Source of the DNA: Hyphomicrobiales bacterium
GTDB taxonomy: Bacteria; Pseudomonadota; Alphaproteobacteria; Rhizobiales; Rhizobiaceae
Assembly: GCA_900470805.1 (NCBI GenBank)
Contig: UCCA01000026.1
Span: forward strand, 53,542-117,541
Reading direction: 5' to 3'
Length of the DNA stretch: 64,000 nucleotides
Shown here: positions 26,315 through 36,029 of the stretch, one piece after another
How positions within the stretch are numbered: the stretch's first letter is position 1
How the letters are laid out: every line of letters begins with the position of its first letter
The notes under the pieces: generated by a model
What the model was told of the DNA's origin: nothing
The model's database searches: none
The model's input: only the letters and a program-made list of their open reading frames with translations
Position numbers and translations under genes: made by a program

Positions 26315-27415
26315 ATGCTGATTTGGCTAGTCGAACTGTCGGACCACCTGAAATTTCTGAATCTGTTCAGGTACATCACGTTCCGTACAGGCGCCTCTCT
26401 GTTTACTTCCGCGCTGATCGTCTTCCTGTTCGGGCCGATGATCATCAATTCGCTGCGCATCCGTCAGGGCAAGGGTCAGCCGATCCGTGCCGACGGTCCG
26501 CAGACGCACTTCAAGAAGGCCGGCACGCCGACCATGGGCGGCCTGATGATCCTGGCCGGCATCGTCGGCTCGTCGCTTTTGTGGGCGGATCTCTCCAACG
26601 TCTATGTTGTCGCCACGCTGCTGGTGACGCTCGGCTTCGGCGCCATCGGCTTCTATGACGACTATCTGAAGGTCAGCAAGCAGAGCCACAAAGGCTTTTC
26701 GGGCAAGGCGCGCCTCGGTATCGAGTTCATCATTGCCGGCATTGCCGTCTACTTCATGATGCGCGCCGCGCATGCATCGGGTCCGGCCGGATCGACCTTC
26801 GGGTCGTCGATCGCCTTTCCGTTCTTCAAGGACTTCATGATCAACCTCGGCATCATGTTCGTGGTGTTTGGCGGCTTCGTCATCGTCGGCGCCGGCAATG
26901 CCGTGAACCTGACTGATGGTCTCGACGGTTTGGCCATCGTGCCTGTCATGATCGCCGCCGCCTCCTTTGGCGTGATCGCCTATCTCGCCGGTAACGCCGT
27001 TTTCGCCAACTACCTGCAGATCAATTTCGTGCCGGGAACCGGGGAGCTTTCCGTAGTGCTCGGGGCTGTGATCGGGGCGGGGCTCGGATTCCTCTGGTTC
27101 AATGCGCCGCCCGCCGCCATCTTCATGGGCGACACCGGTTCGCTGGCGCTCGGCGGCACGATCGGCACCGTTGCAGTCGCCACCAAGCACGAGATCGTCA
27201 TGGCGATCATCGGCGGTCTGTTCGTCATGGAAACGCTGTCTGTCATCATTCAGGTCGGCTACTTCAAGATGACCGGCAAGCGCGTGTTCCTGATGGCGCC
27301 GATCCATCACCATTTCGAGAAGAAGGGCTGGACGGAAAGCCAGGTCGTGATCCGCTTCTGGATCATCGCCGTCGGGCTTGCCATGCTCGGCCTCTCGACG
27401 CTGAAGCTGCGGTAA
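26315..27415 (+). CDS. mraY: Phospho-N-acetylmuramoyl-pentapeptide transferase MraY
   Basis: This 366-residue inner-membrane enzyme joins phospho-MurNAc-pentapeptide to undecaprenyl phosphate, forming lipid I. About ten membrane spans are visible. Signature motifs are GTPTMGGLMIL near residue 70, FYDDYLKV near 113 (catalytic Asp pair), NLTDGLDGLA near 197 and MAPIHHHFEKKGW near 327. The intergenic gap to murF is 22 bases and to murD 6 bases, consistent with one transcript. Confidence 0.98.
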   Translation: MLIWLVELSDHLKFLNLFRYITFRTGASLFTSALIVFLFGPMIINSLRIRQGKGQPIRADGPQTHFKKAGTPTMGGLMILAGIVGSSLLWADLSNVYVVATLLVTLGFGAIGFYDDYLKVSKQSHKGFSGKARLGIEFIIAGIAVYFMMRAAHASGPAGSTFGSSIAFPFFKDFMINLGIMFVVFGGFVIVGAGNAVNLTDGLDGLAIVPVMIAAASFGVIAYLAGNAVFANYLQINFVPGTGELSVVLGAVIGAGLGFLWFNAPPAAIFMGDTGSLALGGTIGTVAVATKHEIVMAIIGGLFVMETLSVIIQVGYFKMTGKRVFLMAPIHHHFEKKGWTESQVVIRFWIIAVGLAMLGLSTLKLR

Positions 27416-27421
27416 ACGATC

Positions 27422-28834
27422 ATGATTCCGGTCACCACGCTCAGGGACAAGAAGGTCGCGCTCTTCGGGCTCGGCGGTTCCGGTTTTGCCACGGCCCGCG
27501 CCCTTGTTCTGGGCGGCGCCGTCGTGACGGCGTGGGACGACAATCCCGACAGCGTGACCAAGGCCGCGGCCGAGGGCATTCATACCGCAGACCTGCGGAC
27601 CATCGACTGGAATGCGCAATCGCTGTTCGTGCTGTCGCCGGGCGTGCCGCTGACCCATCCGAAGCCGCACTGGACGGTCGATCTGGCACGTGCCGCCGGT
27701 GTCGATATTGTCGGTGACGTCGAACTCTTCGTGCGCGAGCGGCGGGCGCATGCGCCTGATGCGCCGTTCATCGCCATCACAGGCACCAACGGCAAGTCGA
27801 CCACCACGGCGCTGATCGCCCATATCCTCAAGTCGAGCGGCCGCGATACGCAGCTCGGCGGCAATATCGGCACGGCCGTGCTGACGCTGGAGCCGCCCAA
27901 GGCGGGTCGCTTCTATGTGGTCGAGTGCTCGTCCTACCAGATCGACCTTGCGCCGACCCTCAATCCCACGGCCGGCATCCTGCTCAACCTGACGCCCGAT
28001 CATCTCGACCGGCATGGCACGATGCAGCACTATGCCGATATCAAGGAACGGCTGGTGGCCGGCAGCGATGTCGCCATTGTCGGCGTCGACGACAGCCACT
28101 GTGAGATGATCGCCGACCGGATCGAGCGGGCCGGCGGCAAGGTGACGCGCATTTCGCGCCGTCAGCCGCTCGCCGACGGCATCTATGCCGAGGGCACGAA
28201 GCTTATCCAGGAGCGCTTGGGCGCTGCACTGCCGATCGCCGATCTCGATGGCATCCCGACGCTGCGCGGCAGCCACAATGCGCAGAATGCTGCAGCGGCC
28301 GTTGCGGCGTGCTTGGCCGTCGGTGTCTCGGCTGAGGACATTCGAACCGGTCTCGCCTCCTTCCCGGGCTTGAAGCACCGCATGCAGCCGGTCGGGCGAC
28401 GCGGCAATGTCGTGTTCGTCAACGATTCCAAGGCGACCAATGCGGATGCGGCGGCTCCTGCGCTGTCGAGCTACGACCGCATCTACTGGATCGCCGGTGG
28501 CCTGCCGAAGGCGGGCGGGATCACCACGCTGGCGCCGTTCTTCCCACGCATCGCCAAGGCCTATTTGATCGGCGAGGCGGCGGCCGAGTTTGCGGCGACG
28601 CTCGGCGAGGCTGTGCCCTATGAAATTTCAGGAACGCTGGATCAGGCGGTCGCGCATGCGGCGGCCGATGCTGCGAAAGACGAAAGCGGGCCGCTGGCGG
28701 TCATGTTAGCACCGGCTTGCGCAAGCTTCGACCAGTATAAAAACTTCGAAGTCAGGGGCGATGCATTTGTCAGCCATGTGGCAGCGCTCGATGAAATCAC
28801 CATGCTGATCGGTTCGGCAACAGGAGAGAAGTGA
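27422..28834 (+). CDS. murD: UDP-MurNAc-L-Ala:D-glutamate ligase
   Basis: The 470-residue cytosolic ligase adds D-Glu to UDP-MurNAc-L-Ala. An N-terminal Rossmann-like domain starts LFGLGGSGFATARAL near residue 14; the P-loop ITGTNGKSTTT is near 120, NLTPDHLDRHG near 190 and the FVNDSKATN motif near 335. The C-terminal ligand domain is complete. It is followed after one base by ftsW. Substrate-bearing order in the cluster does not follow the pathway order, as is usual for dcw. Confidence 0.97.
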   Translation: MIPVTTLRDKKVALFGLGGSGFATARALVLGGAVVTAWDDNPDSVTKAAAEGIHTADLRTIDWNAQSLFVLSPGVPLTHPKPHWTVDLARAAGVDIVGDVELFVRERRAHAPDAPFIAITGTNGKSTTTALIAHILKSSGRDTQLGGNIGTAVLTLEPPKAGRFYVVECSSYQIDLAPTLNPTAGILLNLTPDHLDRHGTMQHYADIKERLVAGSDVAIVGVDDSHCEMIADRIERAGGKVTRISRRQPLADGIYAEGTKLIQERLGAALPIADLDGIPTLRGSHNAQNAAAAVAACLAVGVSAEDIRTGLASFPGLKHRMQPVGRRGNVVFVNDSKATNADAAAPALSSYDRIYWIAGGLPKAGGITTLAPFFPRIAKAYLIGEAAAEFAATLGEAVPYEISGTLDQAVAHAAADAAKDESGPLAVMLAPACASFDQYKNFEVRGDAFVSHVAALDEITMLIGSATGEK

Positions 28835-28835
28835 C

Positions 28836-29990
28836 ATGGTAAGTCGCGCTGAACGTGGAGCTCTGGCCGATTGGTTCTGGACCATCGACCGGTTTTTCCT
28901 GGCGATGTTCATCTTCCTGATGGGTATCGGCTTCATGCTGTCCTTCGCCGCGTCGCCGGCAGTCGCCGAGCGCATCGGGCTGGAGCCGTTCCACTTCGTC
29001 AAGCGCCACGCGGCCTTCATGATCCCGTCGCTCTGCGTGATGATCGGGCTGTCGTTCCTGACGCCGCGTCAGGTGCGCCGTACGGCGATCATCCTGCTGA
29101 TCGTCGCGCTTGCCATGATGCTTCTGGCACTGTTCTTCGGTATCGAGGTCAAGGGTTCCCGCCGCTGGGTTACGCTGGCCGGCATCTCCATCCAGCCTTC
29201 GGAGTTCATGAAGCCAGCCTTCGTCGTCGTCTGCGCCTGGCTGTTCGCCGAGCATGCGCGCCAGCCTGAAATTCCGGGCAACCTGTTTGCCATCATCCTG
29301 TTCGGCATCGTCGCGGCGCTGCTCGTGGCGCAGCCGGACCTTGGCCAGACGATCCTGACGACGGCGGTATGGGGCGGCATGTTCTTCATGGCCGGCATGC
29401 CTTGGCTGTGGATTATCGTGCTTGGCGCCATGGGGGCCGGCGGTCTGGTCAGCGCCTACTACGTCTTCCCGCACGTGGCGCTGCGTATCGACAAGTTCAT
29501 GACCGGCGAGGGCGACACGTTCCAGATCGATACGGCGCGTGAAGCGATCATCCGCGGCGACTGGTTCGGCCAGGGGCCGGGCGAGGGCATCGTCAAGCGG
29601 ATCATCCCCGACGCGCATACCGACTTCATCTTCTCGGTCGCGGCGGAAGAGTTCGGCATCATCTTCTGCATAGCGCTGGTTCTTCTGTTTTCGGCGCTGG
29701 TGCTGCGCGGCCTGTCGCATGCCTACAAGGAGCGCAACGACTTCAACCGTTTCGCGGTCGCTGGCCTCGTGCTGCAGATCGGCATACAGTCGATCATCAA
29801 CGTGGGCGTCAATCTCGAACTGCTGCCGGCGAAGGGCATGACCCTGCCGCTGATCTCCTACGGCGGTTCGTCGATGGTCGCCATCTGCGTCACGGCCGGG
29901 TTCATCCTGGCGCTGACGCGTCACAGGCCGGAAAAGCGTGCGCAGGAGCGGAGCCTTTTCCGCGTCGCGCACGGTATTCCGGCGGAGTAA
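28836..29990 (+). CDS. ftsW: Septal peptidoglycan polymerase FtsW (SEDS)
   Basis: This 384-residue polytopic SEDS protein polymerises lipid II glycan at the septum in partnership with FtsI. About ten membrane spans are visible. The catalytic-loop region includes KGSRRWV near residue 105 and AHTDFIFSVAAEEFG near 260, and the C-terminal ITLPLISYGGSS-type motif appears as MTLPLISYGGSSM near 335. The start one base after murD indicates co-translation. The size is typical. Confidence 0.96.
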   Translation: MVSRAERGALADWFWTIDRFFLAMFIFLMGIGFMLSFAASPAVAERIGLEPFHFVKRHAAFMIPSLCVMIGLSFLTPRQVRRTAIILLIVALAMMLLALFFGIEVKGSRRWVTLAGISIQPSEFMKPAFVVVCAWLFAEHARQPEIPGNLFAIILFGIVAALLVAQPDLGQTILTTAVWGGMFFMAGMPWLWIIVLGAMGAGGLVSAYYVFPHVALRIDKFMTGEGDTFQIDTAREAIIRGDWFGQGPGEGIVKRIIPDAHTDFIFSVAAEEFGIIFCIALVLLFSALVLRGLSHAYKERNDFNRFAVAGLVLQIGIQSIINVGVNLELLPAKGMTLPLISYGGSSMVAICVTAGFILALTRHRPEKRAQERSLFRVAHGIPAE

Positions 29991-29996
29991 GAGTTC

Positions 29997-31127
29997 ATGA
30001 GCAAAGGCATCGTTCTGCTTGCCGCCGGGGGAACCGGCGGCCATGTGTTTCCGGCGGAGGCTCTGGCCTACAAGCTGAAGGAACGCGGCTATTCCGTGCA
30101 TCTGGTCACGGACAGCCGGGCGGAACGCTATGCCGGCAAGTTCCCCGCTGACGAGATCCATGTGGTGCCTTCGGCGACGATCGCATCGAAGAACCCGGTC
30201 GCGGTCGCGCGTTCGCTGTGGAAACTGTGGAGCGGCATGCGGGCGGCCAAGAAGCTGATCGCGCGGCTGAAGCCTGTCGTGGTCGTCGGTTTCGGCGGCT
30301 ATCCGACGGTGCCGCCGCTGCTCGCGGCCACACGGCTCGGCGTGCCTACGATGATCCACGAGCAGAACGCCGTGATGGGGCGCGCCAACAAGGCGCTCGC
30401 CAATCGCGTCAAGGCGATCGCCGGTGGCTTCCTGCCTGACAATGGCGGCGCTTTTCCCGAAAAGACGGTGACGACGGGCAATCCTGTTCGCCCGGCCGTC
30501 ATCGAGGCGGCGAAGACACCCTATACGCCATCGCATGCCGGCGAGCCGTTCAACCTTGTCGTTTTCGGCGGCAGCCAGGGCGCGCAGTATTTCTCCAAGG
30601 CGATGCCGACGGCGATCAGCCTGCTCGACGACGATCTGCGCGCGCGGCTCAGGATCACCCAGCAGGTGCGGCCCGAGGACATGGGCATGGTCGGCGATTG
30701 CGTCGCCAAGCTGGAGATGGGCGCGGCTTCCGATATCGCGCCGTTCTTCAACGACATGGCCGAGCGACTGGCCAAGGCGCATCTGGTGATATGCCGTTCC
30801 GGCGCGTCCACCGTCTCCGAAATCTCGGTGATTGGCCGTCCAGCCATTCTCGTGCCTTATCCGCATGCGCTCGACCACGACCAGGCGGCCAATGCCGCAT
30901 CACTGGCGGCCACTGGCGGCGCCAAGGTAATCGTGCAGGCGGAACTCTCCTCCGAGAAGATCGCCTCGATCCTGACGCATGTGATGAACGACCCGGAAAA
31001 GCTGGCGCGGATGGCGGCTGCCGCCAAACAGGCGGGCAAACCCGACGCTGCGAACTTGCTTGCCGACATGGTAGAGGCTATTGCGGCCCGACAGACAATT
31101 GCAGAGTTCAAGGGGAAGAGCGCATGA
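29997..31127 (+). CDS. murG: UDP-GlcNAc:lipid I N-acetylglucosaminyltransferase MurG
   Basis: The 376-residue GT28 glycosyltransferase makes lipid II on the inner face of the membrane. LAAGGTGGHVFPAEALA near residue 8 is the diphosphate-binding glycine loop; VVGFGGYPTVPP near 95, VFGGSQGAQYFS near 188 and CRSGASTVSEI near 264 complete the donor site, with HDQAANA near 296. The stop overlaps the murC start (ATGA). Confidence 0.97.
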   Translation: MSKGIVLLAAGGTGGHVFPAEALAYKLKERGYSVHLVTDSRAERYAGKFPADEIHVVPSATIASKNPVAVARSLWKLWSGMRAAKKLIARLKPVVVVGFGGYPTVPPLLAATRLGVPTMIHEQNAVMGRANKALANRVKAIAGGFLPDNGGAFPEKTVTTGNPVRPAVIEAAKTPYTPSHAGEPFNLVVFGGSQGAQYFSKAMPTAISLLDDDLRARLRITQQVRPEDMGMVGDCVAKLEMGAASDIAPFFNDMAERLAKAHLVICRSGASTVSEISVIGRPAILVPYPHALDHDQAANAASLAATGGAKVIVQAELSSEKIASILTHVMNDPEKLARMAAAAKQAGKPDAANLLADMVEAIAARQTIAEFKGKSA

Positions 31128-32539
31128 AAATGCCGAAGGCCATCGGCCTCGTCCATTTCATCGGTATCGGCGGCATCGGCATGAGCGGCATCGCCGAGGT
31201 GCTGCACAATCTCGGCCACCGCGTCCAGGGATCGGATCAGGCCGACAGCGCCAACGTGCAGCGCCTGCGCGACAAGGGCATCGAAGTGTTCGTCGGCCAC
31301 AAGGCCGAGAACCTCGGTGACGCCGAGGTCGTCGTCGTCTCGACGGCGATCAAGAAGGACAATCCGGAACTGATCGCGGCGCGCGAAAAGCTGCTGCCGG
31401 TGGTGCGCCGTGCCGAGATGCTGGCCGAACTCATGCGCTTCCGCAATGCGATCGCCATCGGCGGTACGCACGGCAAGACGACCACGACATCGCTGGTCGC
31501 CACGCTGCTCGAAGCCGGCGGGCTCGATCCGACCGTGATCAACGGCGGCATCATCAACGCCTACGGCACCAACGCCCGTATGGGCGAGGGCGAGTGGATG
31601 GTGGTGGAGGCCGACGAATCCGACGGCACCTTCCTGAAGCTGCCGGCCGACGTCGCCGTCATCACCAATATCGACCCCGAGCATCTCGACCACTACGGCA
31701 ATTTCGACGCCGTGCGCGCCGCCTTCCGCCAGTTCGTCGAGAACGTGCCGTTCTACGGCTTTGGCGTCATGTGCCTCGACCATCCCGAAGTGCAGGCGCT
31801 GGTCGGCCGCATCGAGGACCGCAAGGTCATCACCTACGGCGAGAACCCGCAGGCCGACGTGCGGTTCATGAACGTGCGCATCGACGGTCCGCGCTCGATC
31901 TTCGACGTCGAGATCCGCCGCCGCCGCACCGGCCAGGTGATCAAGCTCGACAATCTCGTCATGCCGATGCCCGGCCGCCACAACATCTCCAATGCCACGG
32001 CTGCGATCGCGGTCGCCAACCGCCTCGGCATGTCGAACGAGGATATCGCCCGCGGGCTTGCCTCCTTCGGCGGCGTCAAGCGCCGCTTCACGCTGACCGG
32101 CGAATGGAACGGCGTGCAGATCTTCGACGATTACGGACACCATCCGGTCGAGATCAAGGCCGTGCTGCGCGCCGCGCGCGAGGCCTGCAAGGGCCGCGTC
32201 ATCGCCGTGCACCAGCCGCACCGCTACACGCGTCTCGCCAGCCTGTTCGAAGAATTCGCGGCTTGCTTCAACGATGCCGACAGCATTTTCCTGGCGCCGG
32301 TCTATGCCGCTGGCGAGGAGCCGATCGAGGGTGTTGACGCCGAAGCGCTTGTTTCGCGTATCAAATCCGGCGGGCATCGCGATGCGCGCTTCCTCGCTTC
32401 ACCCGAGCTTTTGCCTGAAATGGTCGCAGAGATTGCAAAGCCAGGCGATTTTGTGGTTCTGTTGGGGGCTGGGAGTATCACATACTGGGCGGCAGCACTG
32501 CCCAAGCAACTGGAAGGCCTTTCGGGAATATCTGCATGA
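31124..32539 (+). CDS. murC: UDP-MurNAc:L-alanine ligase
   Basis: This 471-residue enzyme starts stem-peptide synthesis by adding L-Ala to UDP-MurNAc. FIGIGGIGMSGIAEVL near residue 10 is the N-terminal Rossmann motif; the P-loop GGTHGKTTTTS is near 112; NIDPEHLDHYG near 180 and IFDDYGHHPVEI near 333 are family motifs. ATG 31124 lies in an ATGA overlap with murG; the open frame upstream is a shadow of murG. A second ATGA overlap links it to murB. Confidence 0.97.
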   Translation: MKMPKAIGLVHFIGIGGIGMSGIAEVLHNLGHRVQGSDQADSANVQRLRDKGIEVFVGHKAENLGDAEVVVVSTAIKKDNPELIAAREKLLPVVRRAEMLAELMRFRNAIAIGGTHGKTTTTSLVATLLEAGGLDPTVINGGIINAYGTNARMGEGEWMVVEADESDGTFLKLPADVAVITNIDPEHLDHYGNFDAVRAAFRQFVENVPFYGFGVMCLDHPEVQALVGRIEDRKVITYGENPQADVRFMNVRIDGPRSIFDVEIRRRRTGQVIKLDNLVMPMPGRHNISNATAAIAVANRLGMSNEDIARGLASFGGVKRRFTLTGEWNGVQIFDDYGHHPVEIKAVLRAAREACKGRVIAVHQPHRYTRLASLFEEFAACFNDADSIFLAPVYAAGEEPIEGVDAEALVSRIKSGGHRDARFLASPELLPEMVAEIAKPGDFVVLLGAGSITYWAAALPKQLEGLSGISA

Positions 32540-33510
32540 AACAGGTGAATGGGGAAAAGCTTCTTGCGTCGCTCGGCGACGGTGTAAAGGACATCCGTGG
32601 CAGGATCACGCCGGATGCGCCGATGGACCGCGTCACGTGGTTCCATGCCGGTGGCCTGGCGGAACTGATGTTCCAGCCACACGACGAAGATGACCTCATC
32701 ACCTTCCTGAAACTTCTGCCGGAAGAAGTGCCGCTGACGGTTGTCGGCGTCGGTTCGAACATCCTGGTGCGCGACGGCGGCATTCCGGGTGTCGTGCTGC
32801 GCCTTTCGGCGAAGGGTTTTGGCTCGGTCGAGCTCGCCGGTGAAAACCGCGTGCGCGCCGGCGCGATCTGCCCGGACAAGCATGTCGCGGCGATGGCGAT
32901 GGATAACGGCATCGGCGGCTTCCATTTTTACTACGGCATTCCCGGCAGCATCGGCGGCGCCGCGCGCATGAACGCCGGCGCCAACGGCGGCGAAACCCGC
33001 GACCGGGTCATTGAGGTGACCGCGATCGACCGCAAGGGCCACAAGCGTGTGCTCTCGAACGCCGACATGGGCTACGCGTATCGCCACTCTGCGGCAGCCT
33101 CCGACCTGATCTTCACCTCGGTGCTGTTCGAAGGCTATGCCGAGGATCGCGCCAAGATTCGCGCCGACATGGATGCGGTGCGCAATCACCGCGAGACCGT
33201 TCAACCGATTCGCGAGAAGACCGGTGGCTCGACCTTCAAGAACCCAGAGGGTCATTCGGCCTGGAAGCTGATCGACGAGGCGGGTTGCCGAGGGCTAGTC
33301 ATCGGCGGGGCGCAGATGTCGTCGCTGCATTGCAACTTCATGATCAACAACGGCCAGGCGACCGGATACGACCTCGAATATCTCGGCGAGCAGGTTCGCC
33401 GTGAAGTGTTTGAGAAGTCGGCCATCAAGCTCGAATGGGAAATCAAGCGTCTTGGCGTGTTCATGCCGGGCCGCGAGGTGCGTCCGTTCCAGGGCGTGAC
33501 CAGCGAGTAA
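32536..33510 (+). CDS. murB: UDP-N-acetylenolpyruvoylglucosamine reductase
   Basis: The 324-residue FAD enzyme reduces UDP-GlcNAc-enolpyruvate to UDP-MurNAc with NADPH. VGVGSNILVRDGGI near residue 70 and YGIPGSIGGAARMNAGANGGE-like FAD-binding sequence near 135 are present; GGSTFKNPEGHSAW near 232 holds the catalytic Ser region. It is the last gene of the first dcw block. Its stop lies three bases from the stop of a gene on the opposite strand, leaving no room for a terminator. Confidence 0.96.
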   Translation: MKQVNGEKLLASLGDGVKDIRGRITPDAPMDRVTWFHAGGLAELMFQPHDEDDLITFLKLLPEEVPLTVVGVGSNILVRDGGIPGVVLRLSAKGFGSVELAGENRVRAGAICPDKHVAAMAMDNGIGGFHFYYGIPGSIGGAARMNAGANGGETRDRVIEVTAIDRKGHKRVLSNADMGYAYRHSAAASDLIFTSVLFEGYAEDRAKIRADMDAVRNHRETVQPIREKTGGSTFKNPEGHSAWKLIDEAGCRGLVIGGAQMSSLHCNFMINNGQATGYDLEYLGEQVRREVFEKSAIKLEWEIKRLGVFMPGREVRPFQGVTSE

Positions 33511-33513
33511 TCC

Positions 33514-34611
33514 TTATCCGACGCGTTTGGTGAAGGCGGTGGTGAACTTCACCCCGCCGGGCTCATCTGTCGCTTCGCCGATCGCCACGTCCATCGTGTC
33601 GCCCTTGACGCGCACGAGGCTGAAGCCGCCCATGAATGCGGCTCTCGCCTTGAAGACGTCGATGCCGCCGGCCTGATAGGCCATCGGTGTGTCATGCTCG
33701 TGCCCATGGAAAATGCCGATAACGTTGTAACCTTCAAGGGTTGCCAGCAATTGCTGACGTTCTGATTCAGCCCACCAGTGCGGTGCGCCGCTGCCTTCGT
33801 CGGTGAAGGTGCTCTTGGTCGGGTCCCAGCGTTCGAGCGAGAACTTGTCCCAGCCGTAGTGCTGGAAGATCACGACAGGCCTGCCGTCGGCGGCGTAGGC
33901 GGCGAGATCGTTCTTCATCCAATCAAGGCTGTTGGCGGTGCCCTTGGTGTTGTCGCCGCCGTAGCGCTGTGCCTGCATGAGATGCAGGCCTCCCCAGTTC
34001 CAGGAGTAGTTGTCGGAAGCCTCGTCGTAGTTGTCGACGGGGACGACAGGCTTGAAGAAGACGCTCGGCTTGTGGTTCATCTGCACGTAGTCGCGCAGCT
34101 CGTCGCGGTACCAGTCGACCTGCGGCGGGCGACCGTCCTGGTCGAGATCATGGTTGCCGAGGCCGACGTAAACAGGGAAGTGGATGTGGTCGGCGCCCGG
34201 ACCTCGCTGGTAGCGGTGCGAGAATTGCAGCAGTTGCGAGCCCTCGGCGAACTCCGCCATCTGGCCGCCGCCGTCGTCCGTGACGTCGCCGCAGACGATG
34301 ACGCCTTGCGGTCGGGCGATCCGCTCGCCCGCCAGCGCGAATCCAGTGGGCTTGCCGGAGATTTCCTCGGGCCATGTCTGGTGGTGGATGTTATTCAGCG
34401 CCCTGATGTGGCGGAGCAGGTTTGCGTCGGTCTTGCCCTCGGCCTGACAGTTCGGGCTCAGGCCGTCGCCGACGCGGCAGGCGTGGACGTCGTTGATGAC
34501 AAGGAAGGTGACGTCGATCGCCGGATACGCCGCCGCGCGCGCGAGGCCTGACAGTGTCAACGACAGGCCCGCGCCCAATCCGTGGGTCAGTAGCGATCGT
34601 CGTGTCAGCAT
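33514..34611 (-). CDS. Secreted calcineurin-like metallophosphatase with Tat-type signal
   Basis: The 365-residue protein begins MLTRRSLLTHGLGAGLSLTL, an RR-containing signal like those of Tat substrates, so it is probably exported folded. Metallophosphatase motifs are in order: INDVHA (DxH), CGDVTDDGG (GDxxD), GLGNHDLD (GNHD), and FHGHEHDT (GHxH). The substrate is unknown. ATG 34611 follows AGGGAGAG; a longer start at 34668 is less likely. It sits on the opposite strand inside the dcw cluster, convergent with murB by three bases. Confidence 0.88.
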   Translation of the reverse strand: MLTRRSLLTHGLGAGLSLTLSGLARAAAYPAIDVTFLVINDVHACRVGDGLSPNCQAEGKTDANLLRHIRALNNIHHQTWPEEISGKPTGFALAGERIARPQGVIVCGDVTDDGGGQMAEFAEGSQLLQFSHRYQRGPGADHIHFPVYVGLGNHDLDQDGRPPQVDWYRDELRDYVQMNHKPSVFFKPVVPVDNYDEASDNYSWNWGGLHLMQAQRYGGDNTKGTANSLDWMKNDLAAYAADGRPVVIFQHYGWDKFSLERWDPTKSTFTDEGSGAPHWWAESERQQLLATLEGYNVIGIFHGHEHDTPMAYQAGGIDVFKARAAFMGGFSLVRVKGDTMDVAIGEATDEPGGVKFTTAFTKRVG

Positions 34612-34668
34612 GCGGCTCTCCCTTGTTTCCATGAGCGAAAATAGAGGCTGGGCGTTAACAGACAACAA

Positions 34669-34703
34669 CGAAAAAGGCCGCGGCGGTTTCCCGTCGCGGC
34701 CTT
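34669..34703 (-). terminator. Terminator of the MHS transporter gene
   Basis: On the minus strand a 9-bp stem AAGGCCGCG/CGCGGCCTT with a 12-base loop is followed by TTTTTCGTTGTT, 22 bases after the transporter stop codon. It lies just upstream of the metallophosphatase gene and should separate the two transcripts. Confidence 0.85.
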
Positions 34704-34724
34704 GTTGGTGAATTGGGTCGGCGA

Positions 34725-36029
34725 TCAGACTTCGTCGCGACCCGATGCCAGGATGCAGAGCAGCGTCACAACGGCGGCGATGCCGAGATAGTAGCCGACA
34801 TAGGTCATGCCGTAATTGGCCTGCAGCCAGGTAGCGATATACGGCGCGAGAGATGCGCCGAAGATGCCGGCCAGGTTGAAGGTGATCGACGCGCCGGTGT
34901 AGCGCACGGCGGTCGGGAAGGGGGCGGCGAGTGCGGTGCCGATCAGGCCGTATGTCATGCCCATGAGTGCCATGGCGATGATCGCGAACACCAGGATGCT
35001 GCCTTCGCCGCCGGTCATCAGGCCGGGCAGGAAGAAGGAGAACAGGCCGATCAGGACCGTGGTCAGGATCAGCATCTCGCGGCGGCCGAAGCGCTCGGCC
35101 AGCTTGCCAATGATCGGGATGAAGATACCGAACACGACCGAACCGACAATCTGGATCTCGAGCGCGTCGAGGAACGGGATCTTCAGGACCTTGACGTTGT
35201 AGGACAAGAGATAGGCCGAACCGATGTAGAACAGCACGAAGGTGGCCAGTGCCACGAAAGTGCCGAGGAACAGGCTGCGCTTGTGCTTGCGGAAGAGCTC
35301 GACGACAGGAACGGCGACGCGCTCATGCTTGTCGATGGCCTTTTGGAAGGCCGGCGTCTCGGTGATCGAGAGACGCACCCAAAGGCCGATGACGATCAGC
35401 ACGATCGAGGCGATGAACGGAACGCGCCAGCCCCAGGCCAGCAGCTGTTCCTGCGGCATGACCTGAAGCAGCAGCCAGAAGATGCCGGACGAGAGGAAGA
35501 GGCCGACGGGTGCGCCGAGCTGCGGGAACATGCCGTACCAGCTGCGCTTGCCTTCCGGGGCGTTCTCGGTGGCGAGCAGAACCGCACCACCCCATTCGCC
35601 GCCGAGGCCAAAGCCCTGGCCGAAGCGGCACAGCGCCAAGAGCAGCGGCGCCAGGACGCCGATCGATTCATAGGAGGGCAGAAGGCCGATGATGACGGTC
35701 GAGATGCCCATGGTGAGCAGAGCCGCGACCAGCGTCGTCTTGCGGCCGATCCTGTCGCCGAAGTGGCCGAACACCACGGCGCCGAGCGGGCGGGCGAAGA
35801 AGGCGATCGAGAAGGTGGCGAACGAGGCGAGCAGGGCGGTCGTCGGATCGCTGTTCGGGAAGAACAGCGTCGGGAACACCAGCACGGCTGCCGTTGCGTA
35901 AACGTAAAAATCGAAGAATTCGATGGTGGTGCCGACGAGGCTCGCGATCAGAACGCGTGCCGGCGAGTTGAGCTGTGCACTGTTCGATGAAGCGGCTGTC
36001 GGCGATACTTTGGATATCGCGTCTGACAT
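34725..36029 (-). CDS. MHS-family major facilitator transporter
   Basis: This 434-residue inner-membrane protein has twelve predicted spans. The metabolite:H+ symporter (MHS) signature is clear: GTTIEFFDFYVYATAA near residue 36, FFARPLGAVVFGHFGDRIGRK near 80 (split here: ARPLGAVVFG, HFGDRIGRK), and GFGLGGEWGGAVLL near 138. Relatives import organic acids such as shikimate, alpha-ketoglutarate or citrate, or betaines; the substrate is not predictable. ATG 36029 is favoured by the GGA six bases upstream; ATG 36035 is two residues longer. It has its own terminator. Confidence 0.92.
   Translation of the reverse strand: MSDAISKVSPTAASSNSAQLNSPARVLIASLVGTTIEFFDFYVYATAAVLVFPTLFFPNSDPTTALLASFATFSIAFFARPLGAVVFGHFGDRIGRKTTLVAALLTMGISTVIIGLLPSYESIGVLAPLLLALCRFGQGFGLGGEWGGAVLLATENAPEGKRSWYGMFPQLGAPVGLFLSSGIFWLLLQVMPQEQLLAWGWRVPFIASIVLIVIGLWVRLSITETPAFQKAIDKHERVAVPVVELFRKHKRSLFLGTFVALATFVLFYIGSAYLLSYNVKVLKIPFLDALEIQIVGSVVFGIFIPIIGKLAERFGRREMLILTTVLIGLFSFFLPGLMTGGEGSILVFAIIAMALMGMTYGLIGTALAAPFPTAVRYTGASITFNLAGIFGASLAPYIATWLQANYGMTYVGYYLGIAAVVTLLCILASGRDEV

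Noticed and set aside
26327..30878. Very long minus-strand frames (683 and 693 codons) opposite mraY-murD and ftsW-murG
   Set aside because: Conserved dcw genes occupy the plus strand; the antisense products are low-complexity His/Asp/Arg-rich sequences typical of shadow frames.
34713..35990. Plus-strand frame of 425 codons opposite the MHS transporter
   Set aside because: The transporter has clear family motifs and membrane spans; the antisense product is a charged low-complexity shadow.
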